Program-made: the position numbers and the translations under genes | In this document: piece by piece, positions 1 to 5,160 of the stretch | Layout: every line of letters begins with the position of its first letter | Numbering within the stretch: position 1 is the first letter of the stretch | Notes under the pieces: model-generated | What the model saw: only the letters and a program-made list of their open reading frames with translations | Database searches by the model: none | Told to the model about the DNA's origin: nothing | Origin: an uncultured bacterium | GTDB taxonomy: Bacteria; Actinomycetota; Actinomycetes; S36-B12 | DNA: 5,364 bases | Direction of reading: 5' to 3' | Assembly (NCBI GenBank): GCA_903896585.1 | Contig: CAITYI010000060.1 | Coordinates: forward strand, 1 to 5,364

Positions 1-370
1 CTTCAAGCGCACCGACCTGGCGCGGCCGATCCTTGCCGGCGAGGAAACCATCCAGCTGCGAACACCCGCCACGAAGACAGCCAAGGGAAGCAAATCAACG
101 AGCAAGAGTGCGGCGAAGACTCCTGTCGATGTGACGCCGGAGGATGAGGCCCTGTTCCAGGCGCTGCGCGCGGAACGGCGCAAGATAGCCGACGCCGAAA
201 GCATGCCGGCTTTCGTAGTCATGGATGACAAGACCCTGCGCGGGCTTTGCGCCGCCCGCCCGAAAAATGTCCAACAGATGCTCAACGTGCATGGAATCGG
301 ACAGGTCAAGGCGGACAAGTACGGAGAGGCGATGCTCGCCGTGATCGTCGATCATCAATGCAGAGGCTGA
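1..370 (+). CDS. recQ: ATP-dependent DNA helicase RecQ, C-terminal part (5' end outside window)
   Basis: RecQ is a 3'-5' DNA helicase of recombination and replication-fork repair. The reading frame enters from the left edge (first whole codon at 2) and gives 122 residues before the TGA at 368-370. The first 20 residues (FKRTDLARPILAGEETIQLR) look like the end of the RQC winged-helix domain. A Lys/Ser/Thr-rich linker of about 25 residues follows. The remainder fits an HRDC domain: an opening helix with LFQALRAERRKIADAE, then PAFVVMDDKTLRGLCAARP, then a helix-hairpin-like GIGQVKADKYGEAMLAVI. HRDC helps bind single-stranded or structured DNA. The protein stops soon after the last HRDC helix, as is usual for the family, so this end looks intact. 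The helicase core is not in the window. Recognition is from motif memory, not a search. Confidence 0.85.
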   Translation, partial: FKRTDLARPILAGEETIQLRTPATKTAKGSKSTSKSAAKTPVDVTPEDEALFQALRAERRKIADAESMPAFVVMDDKTLRGLCAARPKNVQQMLNVHGIGQVKADKYGEAMLAVIVDHQCRG

Positions 371-386
371 AAAGGTTGCTCTGGAA

Positions 387-647
387 ATGGGCAGCGATAA
401 CCAGTGGTACCCGGATTCAGTGACGTGCTCAAACGGGTGGGCGGTAGCCGCTGGAACTTTGGGCCCGAAAGATGCTCCTGATGACGGACCTCTCGGAGCG
501 CCCACGAGTTTCATTTTTGAACAAGAAGGCCAATTCTGGGTTCCCAAGAATGGCGCTGATGTGTGTGGAACTCCTCCAGCAGATGGTGGTTACCCGGCTG
601 ACGCAACAATTCCGTGGCCGTTGTATCAAACCTGTTTAGTCATCTGA
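387..647 (+). pseudogene. orphan C-terminal fragment of a secreted actinobacterial protein family
   Basis: The 86-codon frame encodes a protein-like sequence with VTCSNGWAVAAGTLG near its start, then FIFEQEGQFWVPKNGADVCG, and an end with IPWPLYQTC. This order (Cys-x-x-x-Trp-Ala, a strand pair with W-V, D-x-C-G, then Y-P-x-D-A-x-I-P and a final Cys) resembles the C-terminal domain of secreted or lipid-anchored hypothetical proteins of actinobacteria. That assignment rests on memory of the pattern. There is no signal peptide, and no strong ribosome site before the ATG at 387. The frame is also open backwards into the end of recQ, to a stop at 342-344. I therefore read it as a 3' remnant whose 5' part was lost at a junction near 345-390. 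A short functional ORF is possible but less likely. Confidence 0.4.
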
Positions 648-960
648 CCTGATCAGTGATGCAGAGAAGCCTCGTGGCGATGTGCTCGCATGACTTTCCT
701 TTCCACTCGGTAATGAGTACGTTGCCCAACTGTGTGCGCCAGGCAGGACCGTTTTCAGCTAAGTGATGAAATCAGGAGTGCTCCGGGTTGTCTTCATGCC
801 ACGCCGCCACCCAGTTGCCCGGCGTTCCTGCATTAATGCCTAAATCAGCAGCAGCCTCGGTAATCAGGCAACCCTTCCGTCTCTTTTGGGCCATGACCCA
901 ACCTCTCGGACTCAGAGAATTTGGCTCGTCTCCTTAGTACACCTCAAGGAAACTCGAAGG
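648..960. other. gene-poor stretch around the IS3 relic
   Basis: Apart from the OrfA relic at 772-894, no convincing coding sequence is seen on either strand. On the minus strand, the 60-odd bases preceding the relic's ATG (895-960) resemble the leader of an IS3 element, with a TGTACTAAGGAGACGAG-like end near 924-940, but a matching opposite end was not found. An 8-bp palindrome, CTGATCAG, occurs near 650-660 without a T-run and is not a terminator. Confidence 0.4.
772..894 (-). pseudogene. relic of IS3-family transposase OrfA (HTH part)
   Basis: Reading the minus strand from the ATG at 894-892, 40 codons run to a TGA at 774-772. The peptide begins MAQKRRK. It continues with ITEAAADLGINAGTPGNWV and then AAWHEDNPE. 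This matches the helix-turn-helix start of IS3-type OrfA proteins, where a basic RRKYS/T-x-EF segment is followed by about a dozen residues and then the S/T-x-x-E-x-A-x-x-LGIN-x-GTLGNWV helix pair. Here the segment between RRK and the second helix is missing, and Pro replaces the usual Leu in GTLGNWV, so the copy is dead. A GAGAGG site lies 7 bases before the ATG. No OrfB with a DDE motif is recognisable in the sequence downstream on this strand (648-771). This is an IS scar. Confidence 0.6.
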
Positions 961-1053
961 ATGAAAAACATCGCAGAAATGTTGAGTAGGCTCATCGGTG
1001 GTGAAGTCCTTAGCCACGGTGTTGGGGCAACAATCAAAGGAGAATATCGATGA
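961..1053 (+). CDS. putative 30-residue small ORF, coupled to the next gene
   Basis: ATG AAA AAC opens a 30-codon ORF beginning MKNIAEMLSRLIGG and ending IKGEYR. An AAGGA lies 10 bases before the ATG (946-950), and GAAGG directly abuts it. Its TGA at 1051-1053 overlaps the next ATG (1050-1052) in an ATGA junction, the classic layout for translational coupling. The peptide has a short amphipathic N-terminal half and no clear membrane segment. No family is recognised. It could be a leader that controls translation of the membrane protein, a genuine microprotein, or the remnant of a longer gene cut by the IS relic directly upstream. The coupling geometry is seen; the role is unknown. Confidence 0.45.
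   Translation: MKNIAEMLSRLIGGEVLSHGVGATIKGEYR
1036..1042 (+). promoter_or_regulatory. strong Shine-Dalgarno site for the 1050 ORF
   Basis: AAAGGAG lies 7 bases before the ATG at 1050, inside the coding part of the preceding 30-codon ORF. It fixes the start of the membrane ORF and supports real translation. Confidence 0.7.
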
Positions 1054-1238
1054 ATTTCGGACGGGAACTTCTCAAGTTATTCGTCGCTGGGTTGATCTTC
1101 GGTGTCGCATTGGTGATCTTCAACCTGGTTTTGGGGAACGAATTTTCGTTGACGTACTATGTCATCGTAGTTTTTATTTTTGTACTGATTTACGGTATAG
1201 GCACTGCCCTTTATCAGAAGCGCAAGCGCAAAAGCTAA
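1050..1238 (+). CDS. small two-helix membrane protein, unknown function
   Basis: This 62-residue protein has two hydrophobic stretches, about residues 9-29 (KLFVAGLIFGVALVIFNLVL region) and 34-54 (LTYYVIVVFIFVLIYGIGTA region). A short polar turn, GNEFS, joins them. The tail is very basic (QKRKRKS). Basic residues at both ends predict a helical hairpin with both termini in the cytoplasm. The start is set by a strong AAAGGAG and by the ATGA overlap with the preceding ORF. A hairpin terminator follows 22 bases after the stop. The coding sequence is visibly more A+T-rich than the neighbouring genes. No family is recognised. Small bacterial proteins of this shape include subunits or modulators of larger membrane complexes, holin-like proteins and membrane toxins, but nothing here selects one of these. 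Confidence 0.7.
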   Translation: MNFGRELLKLFVAGLIFGVALVIFNLVLGNEFSLTYYVIVVFIFVLIYGIGTALYQKRKRKS

Positions 1239-1260
1239 CGGGAGCAGAATGCGTGAGCGA

Positions 1261-1300
1261 GGGTGTGGGTGGGAGAACTACCCCAACCCCGTTTTGCTTT
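1261..1300 (+). terminator. probable intrinsic terminator after the small membrane-protein gene
   Basis: GGGTGTGGG (1261-1269) can pair with CCCAACCC (1282-1289), giving eight base pairs with one bulged G and a loop of about 12 bases. The T-rich CGTTTTGCTTT follows. Its position 22 bases past the stop at 1238 suits the small two-ORF unit. The T-run is interrupted, so strength is uncertain. Confidence 0.5.
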
Positions 1301-1305
1301 ACGGT

Positions 1306-1514
1306 TTATAGGCCCGTGTCCACAAAGTAGATATCCCCTTCTTGAAACCAGCTTGACCACTCATACTCCTTGCGTGGGTCACCTGAGTCTTCTAAAAGGT
1401 AGTCAGTCCATCGGACGAGACGCTCACAGATGTGAACGGCGGCGCGGTCGTGGGCATAACGATAATCCCTTGAATGCCCTGGCCACTTTGCCAAATAGTT
1501 AAATGGAGAAATAG
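1306..1514 (-). pseudogene. unrecognised protein-like 3' fragment
   Basis: The minus frame ending in TAA at 1308-1306 reads like a natural protein tail: about 70 residues including YLAKWPGHSRDYRYAH, then ICERLVRWTDYLLEDSGD, then EYEWSSWFQEGDIYFVDTGL. The aromatic and acidic spacing and the near absence of low-complexity sequence suggest genuine coding ancestry. The frame stays open back to an ATG at 1554, but those first codons lie inside the 3' end of the lipoprotein gene (stop at 1515-1517), which has its own complete family ending. I therefore think the true N-terminus has been lost and replaced by the lipoprotein gene end. No family is recognised. It could instead be a short overlapping gene starting at 1554, though no good ribosome site was noted there. 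Confidence 0.35.
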
Positions 1515-1519
1515 TTAAA
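1493..1519. repeat. two 11-bp direct repeats at the lipoprotein 3' end
   Basis: AAATAGTTAAA occurs at 1493-1503 and again at 1509-1519, with a 16-bp period and a 5-bp gap. The second copy contains the stop codon of the lipoprotein gene. The pair sits exactly where the intact lipoprotein gene meets the orphan protein tail, so it may mark a slippage or recombination junction. Confidence 0.6.
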
Positions 1520-2165
1520 AAGCTCGGACCGGAAGAACGCCGTACACATTGCACTTGCAGTCATTACCCTGCTGCTCGCCACCGTCGAAGTACTGGGTCC
1601 ACGCGACGTCCGCGAACCCCGTGGTACCCGCATCGCTTTGGGTGGAACTCCAATAGGCATCAAAGGAACTCCCGTCGTTACCAATCCCAAATCCACCAAC
1701 GGTGTCCCGCTGTTCATACAACTCGTTCAGTTCATCTTTGGAGGGCAAGAACCAATCGGTCAGCCCACCTCCGTCAAACTCACTCACTGACGTAGCAGCA
1801 CCTGCCTTACAGGCATCCACCATTAGTTTCGTATTCGCTGCACCTGAACCGATTGCTGTCACCGTTCCTGGGATATCCAATTCCCAGTCCTCACCGCACC
1901 ACTCCGTGGGATCTAATTGCGGCCCGGCCTCCAAATAGCGACCCCACGGCTGCACCGAGCCCGCGTCAAAGAACACGATCCCGCCACCGGGACCGGTGTC
2001 GCCAACCTGGTAGTCCCCAGGGGTCTCGACTTCTTCCACCGACTGCGCTGCTGATGTGTCCACTTCTGCGCTTCCAGACTCCGAGGACCCCGAACTGCAC
2101 GCACTGAGAACAAACGCGGACACGGCAAGGGCCACGAATATCGTCTTTGGAAGTTGTGCTTTCAT
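1515..2165 (-). CDS. secreted lipoprotein with Lcl/DUF1566-like C-lectin-type domain
   Basis: This 216-residue protein begins with a lipoprotein signal peptide (KAQLPKTIFVALAVSAFVL) and a lipobox LSAC with Cys23 as the predicted lipidated residue. A Ser/Glu-rich tether reaches to about residue 50. The domain from about 53 to 216 has the hallmarks of the Lcl/DUF1566 group: VGDTGPGGGIVFFDAG (54-69), RYLEAGP (76-82), AIGSGAANT (104-112), the signature DWFLPSKDELNELY (137-150), YWSST (171-175) and the closing VLPVRAF. Such domains are found on outer or cell-surface proteins and are linked to adhesion or glycan binding in some bacteria (collagen-like Lcl of Legionella); the ligand here is unknown. 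Cys90, Cys119, Cys203 and Cys205 could form disulfides. The ribosome site before the ATG is weak. The domain runs to its usual end, so the gene appears complete. Confidence 0.8.
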   Translation of the reverse strand: MKAQLPKTIFVALAVSAFVLSACSSGSSESGSAEVDTSAAQSVEEVETPGDYQVGDTGPGGGIVFFDAGSVQPWGRYLEAGPQLDPTEWCGEDWELDIPGTVTAIGSGAANTKLMVDACKAGAATSVSEFDGGGLTDWFLPSKDELNELYEQRDTVGGFGIGNDGSSFDAYWSSTQSDAGTTGFADVAWTQYFDGGEQQGNDCKCNVYGVLPVRAF

Positions 2166-2252
2166 CGCTTATTTGTCCATCTGTTTGTGTGAAAATCGAA
2201 CGCCTTGAAACAAATGGACTTTACCGGAAAACCGATAACGCCTACCCGTTTA

Positions 2253-2483
2253 TCAGCGAACCGAGGCGGGAATCCTCATGGAGTAGAGAACGCCCAGCGA
2301 ATACTTTCCACCGATTTGGGTGTAAATCAGCCTCTTACCGTCCGGGGTGATCGAGGGGGCAGCCGTATTGTTCAGTCCGGTTTCGGGACCGAACTGCTGG
2401 AGAATTCGATAGTCGGAGCCATCTGTTTTATGGCAGTGACTACCCTCGCCATCGTGAATCGACCAAAAAACAAAACTCAGCTG
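2253..2483 (-). pseudogene. 3' remnant of a GloVer-type repeat (beta-propeller-like) protein
   Basis: The minus frame is open from 2483 to a TGA at 2255-2253 (76 codons) and has no credible start. It carries KTDGSDYRILQQFGP, then APSITPDGKRLIYTQ, then GGKYSLGVLYSM. This order (TDGS-x-Y-x-x-L-x-x-F, then a P-x-x-TPDGK-x-L-Y-x-T strand, then G-x-LYSM) is that of the GloVer tandem repeats found in secreted choice-of-anchor proteins, where each repeat reads roughly F-K-x-x-TDGS-x-x-x-x-LHSF and later LYGTT...G-x-LFS. Only one to one and a half repeats are present, and an in-frame stop cuts the upstream side at 2486-2484. It is a decayed C-terminus of a larger exported protein. The fragment ends in a proper stop, so the 5' part was lost. 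Confidence 0.5.
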
Positions 2484-2520
2484 TCATCGCTCATGAGATG
2501 AGATCAGGTTCAACGTGTCA

Positions 2521-2592
2521 CTACTCGTTTATGGCTCCTGCATGGATCACAACAGTTGATCCCCCTACAAACTCAGAAACTATATCGGCCAT
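2521..2592 (-). CDS. possible 23-residue ORF
   Basis: An ATG at 2592-2590 on the minus strand opens a 23-codon ORF beginning MADIVSEFVGGSTVVIHAG and ending in TAG at 2523-2521. AGGA lies 4 bases upstream, which is close for a ribosome site. It starts 34 bases after the stop of the large OmpA-like gene on the same strand, so it could be read from the same transcript. No family is recognised. It may be a chance ORF or another protein fragment. Confidence 0.2.
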   Translation of the reverse strand: MADIVSEFVGGSTVVIHAGAINE

Positions 2593-2626
2593 CGCTTCCT
2601 ACAATGAAGACTTCCGTATTCCTCCG

Positions 2627-4807
2627 TCAGTTGGTGTAGCTCACGCTGACGGTGGCGCTGCGTCCGGTTTTTTTCTTCGTCAATGCTCCGTTGCCGCGAC
2701 TGCTCAAAGGTGCCGTGACTCCGTTCGCTTTAAGGAATCGAACGATCACGCGGGCTCGTTGCTTCGACAGGGATGCGTTGTTGGCGGGATCGCCCGCATT
2801 CTGCACGTAACCCACGGCGAGCCCACCTGTTGCAGTGGCCTTGGTCTTCCGCGCCAGTGAGCGCAGCGCCTTCTTTGCCTTGGGTGTCAACGCTGCCGAC
2901 AACGGATCAAAACTCACGGTCGCCTTCGTGGTGCGAACTGGCTTAGCCGGAGCCTCAAAAACAACGCCAATGGAAAGCGAACGCACGTTGTTGTCGGAAC
3001 CCAGTGCATTGGCCTGCAAAGTATGACGGCCCAGTTCAATATCCGCGGGCACGGGAACGCTACCGTCGAAAGCGCCGGATTCGTTCGTGCGAATCGTGCC
3101 GAGGAATCGTGTCGTGGAGTACAGATACACCTGAACATCAGAGTTCGGCGCGAATCCGGTGCCCTTAACCTGTGCGGTGCTGCCGCGCTCCAAGCGCAGC
3201 GCAGCGTCGCTGGTCAGACCAAGTGGCTGACCGGTGGATCCACGACCCTCAAGTTCCATGGTGAACCCATCGCCTGTCGCAACAAGCGACTTGGGCTCGA
3301 CGGGCTGATTCGGCTTGATCGTCAAGTTTGAGGCGACACCATTCACCAAGAACACGGAACTGCCGGGGGTCAACCCTGTCGCCGGGATGTTCGGATTCGT
3401 TCCGGGCGGGATCGCCTCGACTACAGGAATCGCGGCCACCGGGATAGTGACCACGGGAGTTGGAGTCGGGGTTGGTGTGGACTCCGAAGTTTCAGACGAT
3501 GAACTGCCACCACCACCAGATGTACGGCAACCCGCACCAATTCCGTTAGAGATGCTCAGACCGCCAGCCGTTGCGACATGAATTATTCCGCCGCTGACGA
3601 AGGTCCCGCTTACGAAGTCGTCACCCAAGCAGTTTTCCGTGGTGTCATTGGTGAATGACGTTCCACCGTTGGTGGATATTCCTAAACCTCCCCACGTGGA
3701 GGCATACAGTGTTCCACCGTTCACATATACATCAGTCACGTAGGCGCTTTCGAGACCGGCACTTGCGCCACTGGTGGTGGGTTCAGTTGCGAAATAGTTA
3801 GTGGAGTACTGCACGCCAAACCCGGTAGCAGCAAAGACAGTAGCACCGTTGACGTAAACCCCATTCTCCCCCAGCTCTCCCGTTGGCGCATTAGTGAATG
3901 TCGTTCCACCATTTGTTGAATAGGCCAAATGGTTGTTCGTCGCCAGGTAGATATTCAAACCGCTGGCGTAGATTCCGCGCACGCTGGTGCAACTTTGAGA
4001 CCCGCACAGCGCAGCACTGTTGAAGTGGTTGAAACTGATGCCACCATCTGTGGACACACTCAAACCGCCCCTAGCCTTCGTTGTTGCGGAGCCGGCCGGG
4101 CTAACAGCAGTGGTAGTGAGGTCTGCCGCAGTCTTCGCGTACGAGAACTGCGTCGCAAAAGGCACGTCGGTAATGGCGTACCTGCCGTCTAATCCGACAC
4201 CGCTTATATCCACGAGTGTCCCGACAGCAAGCCCATGAGCGGTTGACGTGGTCAGGGTCACGACATTCGAGCTGATCGCCTTATGGGTAACGGGGGTAGT
4301 GGCTCTGACTTGGGAGGTATCGGCGGTACCGACGTAGATGGTGCTACCGTCGACGAATACCGCATTTGCATCTGGGCTGCCCAAGCCGTTAGTCATGTTC
4401 TTATTGGTGAAGGTGGTGCCTCCGTCTGTAGAGATGCTCAAGCCACCCAGAGTGGGGCTTCCGTAGCCGTAGGTAGTGTCTTTGGTCGACGCGTAGATGG
4501 TGCTTCCGACAACGAACACCCCGCTCACGTTGTCACTACCGAGACCGTTAGCGGTGGTGTAGTTGGTGAAGGATGTTCCGCCATTGGTGGAGATACTCAG
4601 CCCAGCATCGGTAGCGGCGTAGACGTTCGCGCCGACTACAAATACAGCATTCACCATGTTGCTACCCAAGCCGTCGGCAGTCGTTCGGTTGACGTACTGC
4701 AGGCCGCTGTCGGCCGCAGAAGAGATGGGCGCCACGGCAAAACTGAGGCCGACGAATGTGGCAGTGGCAGCGGCGAGCGCTTGCTTTACCCAGAGTGTGG
4801 TTGCCAT
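2627..4807 (-). CDS. exported seven-blade propeller protein with FCCH-like insert, Ig-like domain and OmpA-like C-terminus
   Basis: This 726-residue protein is probably anchored at the cell envelope. Residues 1-31 are a Sec signal peptide (ALAAATATFVGLSFAVAPIS, likely cut after SSA). Residues 36-422 hold seven repeats built on V-x-x-VFV-x-G-x-x-IYA-[ST]-T...GGLSISTNGGT-[ST]-FTN, resembling BNR/sortilin-type beta-propeller blades. Blade 3 is interrupted at about 163-247 by a segment with THKAISSNVVTLTTSTAHGL and YAITDVPFATQFSYAKTAAD, which resembles the FCCH-like modules of phage tail proteins. A Gly/Ser and Thr-Pro linker (430-452) leads to a Pro-rich and Ig-like region (about 453-618, with GTGFAPNSDVQVYLYST and PADIELGRHTLQAN), a pairing typical of actinobacterial surface proteins. 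The end (624-726) is OmpA-like, with NNASLSKQRARVIVRFLKANGV. It keeps the Arg (684) but lacks the usual GHTD Asp. The ligand is unknown. The ATG at 4807 is preferred over a TTG at 4855 because GAAAGG precedes it and the signal peptide then starts correctly. Confidence 0.8.
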   Translation of the reverse strand: MATTLWVKQALAAATATFVGLSFAVAPISSAADSGLQYVNRTTADGLGSNMVNAVFVVGANVYAATDAGLSISTNGGTSFTNYTTANGLGSDNVSGVFVVGSTIYASTKDTTYGYGSPTLGGLSISTDGGTTFTNKNMTNGLGSPDANAVFVDGSTIYVGTADTSQVRATTPVTHKAISSNVVTLTTSTAHGLAVGTLVDISGVGLDGRYAITDVPFATQFSYAKTAADLTTTAVSPAGSATTKARGGLSVSTDGGISFNHFNSAALCGSQSCTSVRGIYASGLNIYLATNNHLAYSTNGGTTFTNAPTGELGENGVYVNGATVFAATGFGVQYSTNYFATEPTTSGASAGLESAYVTDVYVNGGTLYASTWGGLGISTNGGTSFTNDTTENCLGDDFVSGTFVSGGIIHVATAGGLSISNGIGAGCRTSGGGGSSSSETSESTPTPTPTPVVTIPVAAIPVVEAIPPGTNPNIPATGLTPGSSVFLVNGVASNLTIKPNQPVEPKSLVATGDGFTMELEGRGSTGQPLGLTSDAALRLERGSTAQVKGTGFAPNSDVQVYLYSTTRFLGTIRTNESGAFDGSVPVPADIELGRHTLQANALGSDNNVRSLSIGVVFEAPAKPVRTTKATVSFDPLSAALTPKAKKALRSLARKTKATATGGLAVGYVQNAGDPANNASLSKQRARVIVRFLKANGVTAPLSSRGNGALTKKKTGRSATVSVSYTN
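3542..4702 (-). repeat. seven imperfect propeller-blade repeats within the large exported protein
   Basis: Each repeat is about 38-45 codons, apart from blade 3 with its insert. Approximate residue spans from the 4807 start are 45-86, 88-138, 140-261 (with insert), 270-308, 310-346, 350-390 and 393-422. Blade 7 stops at GGLSIS and lacks the final TSFTN strand. The N-terminus just after the signal peptide supplies a matching strand (GLQYVNRTTADGLGS), as expected when a propeller ring is closed by a strand from the other end. DNA similarity between copies is clear but imperfect, so the repeats are old or under selection. Confidence 0.65.
4067..4321 (-). other. FCCH-like (phage-tail-type) module inserted in blade 3
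   Basis: About 85 codons interrupt blade 3 between IYVGTAD and GGLSVSTDGG. The insert carries the pattern TL-x-x-x-x-HGL-x-VG-x-LVDISGV-x-x-DG-x-YAITDVP-x-x-x-x-FSYAKT, well known from repeat modules in phage tail and fibre proteins. The blade resumes in frame after it, so it would sit as an extra domain in a loop. No target-site duplication was seen at its edges. Confidence 0.5.
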
Positions 4808-4816
4808 GTGATGGGG

Positions 4817-4822
4817 CCTTTC
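4817..4822 (-). promoter_or_regulatory. ribosome site fixing the 4807 start
   Basis: On the minus strand GAAAGG lies 9 bases before the ATG at 4807. It supports that start over the upstream TTG at 4855, which would add 16 residues ahead of a signal peptide. Confidence 0.6.
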
Positions 4823-4887
4823 GTTAGTGGATGAACTGCGCACTCCCCCCATCAACTGTTCGGAATATCAAGGGGCCTTAATGAGAG

Positions 4888-5148
4888 TTAGGTTTTTCGT
4901 CCCGGCGATCCTCCGGAAATCGTGTGGGAGAAGGTGGTTTTGCCGCCCGTGGAGATAGAAAGCCCACCTGGGGTGGGACTAAAAATTTGGCTGGTGGCGG
5001 CGTGGACGTTGGTCCCATTGGGCGTGGTTGTATTAGTGAAAGTCAGTGTTGCTTGGGCAGGAGGAGCGGTCGCGGCACCTAATCCGGCGGCCAAAGGGAC
5101 ACCCGCGATCACCGCGGATCCAAACCGTGCTTGCGCCTTGAACACCAT
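4888..5148 (-). CDS. miniature exported paralogue of the propeller N-terminus (possibly decayed)
   Basis: This 86-residue ORF starts with a good Sec signal peptide (FGSAVIAGVPLAAGLGAATA, likely cut after AQA33). It continues with LTFTNTTTPNG (35-45), which matches the ring-closing strand of the large neighbour. Then comes NVHAATS and PGGLSISTGGKTTFSHT (60-76), which matches the end of one blade. About 14 residues expected between NG and NV (the LGS-x-x-VNAVFVVG part) are missing in frame, and the protein stops after only one damaged blade with a short tail, SGGSPGRKT. AAGGGA lies 6 bases before the ATG. It lies 80 bases upstream of the large gene on the same strand. Either it is the wreck of a duplicated propeller gene, or a short exported peptide with a real role. 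The clean start and uninterrupted frame keep the second option open. Confidence 0.6.
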   Translation of the reverse strand: MVFKAQARFGSAVIAGVPLAAGLGAATAPPAQATLTFTNTTTPNGTNVHAATSQIFSPTPGGLSISTGGKTTFSHTISGGSPGRKT

Positions 5149-5154
5149 GTCCCG

Positions 5155-5160
5155 TCCCTT
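5155..5160 (-). promoter_or_regulatory. ribosome site for the 5148 ORF
   Basis: AAGGGA on the minus strand lies 6 bases before the ATG at 5148. This is good spacing and suggests the miniature protein can still be translated. Confidence 0.55.

Larger units (their letters stand above)
2166..2626. other. intergenic stretch with gene remnants only
   Basis: These 461 bases between two exported-protein genes hold no intact gene that I can support. A GloVer-like 3' fragment lies at 2253-2483 and a 23-codon possible ORF at 2521-2592, both on the minus strand. No clear sigma-70-type promoter for the lipoprotein was found in 2166-2252. Confidence 0.5.

Noticed and set aside
95..547. 150-codon minus-strand frame opposite recQ and the secreted tail
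   Set aside because: The opposite strand encodes a recognised HRDC domain. This frame spans both genes and looks like a shadow.
998..1330. 110-codon plus-strand frame overlapping the small membrane ORF
   Set aside because: It runs out of frame across the well-supported membrane ORF and its terminator, and shows no recognisable protein pattern.
2498..2860. 120-codon plus-strand frame across the 3' end of the OmpA-like gene
   Set aside because: Its second half is antisense to the conserved OmpA-like domain and the first half shows no coding signature.
3542..4702. Regular repeats resembling a tandem or CRISPR-like array
   Set aside because: The repeats are imperfect, keep one reading frame and encode blade motifs. 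There are no uniform short repeats with unique spacers.
4283..4834. 183-codon plus-strand frame rich in Gly, Ser and Val
   Set aside because: It is antisense to the repeat-rich propeller gene and its composition mirrors those repeats. The minus frame has a signal peptide, a ribosome site and coherent domains.
4808..4855. TTG start at 4855 for the large exported protein
   Set aside because: It would place 16 polar residues before the signal peptide and lacks a ribosome site. The ATG at 4807 has both in order.
4813..4879. GGGGCCTT present at both 4813-4820 and 4872-4879
   Set aside because: It is an eight-base match in a short intergenic region, easily due to chance, with no symmetry or further copies noted.
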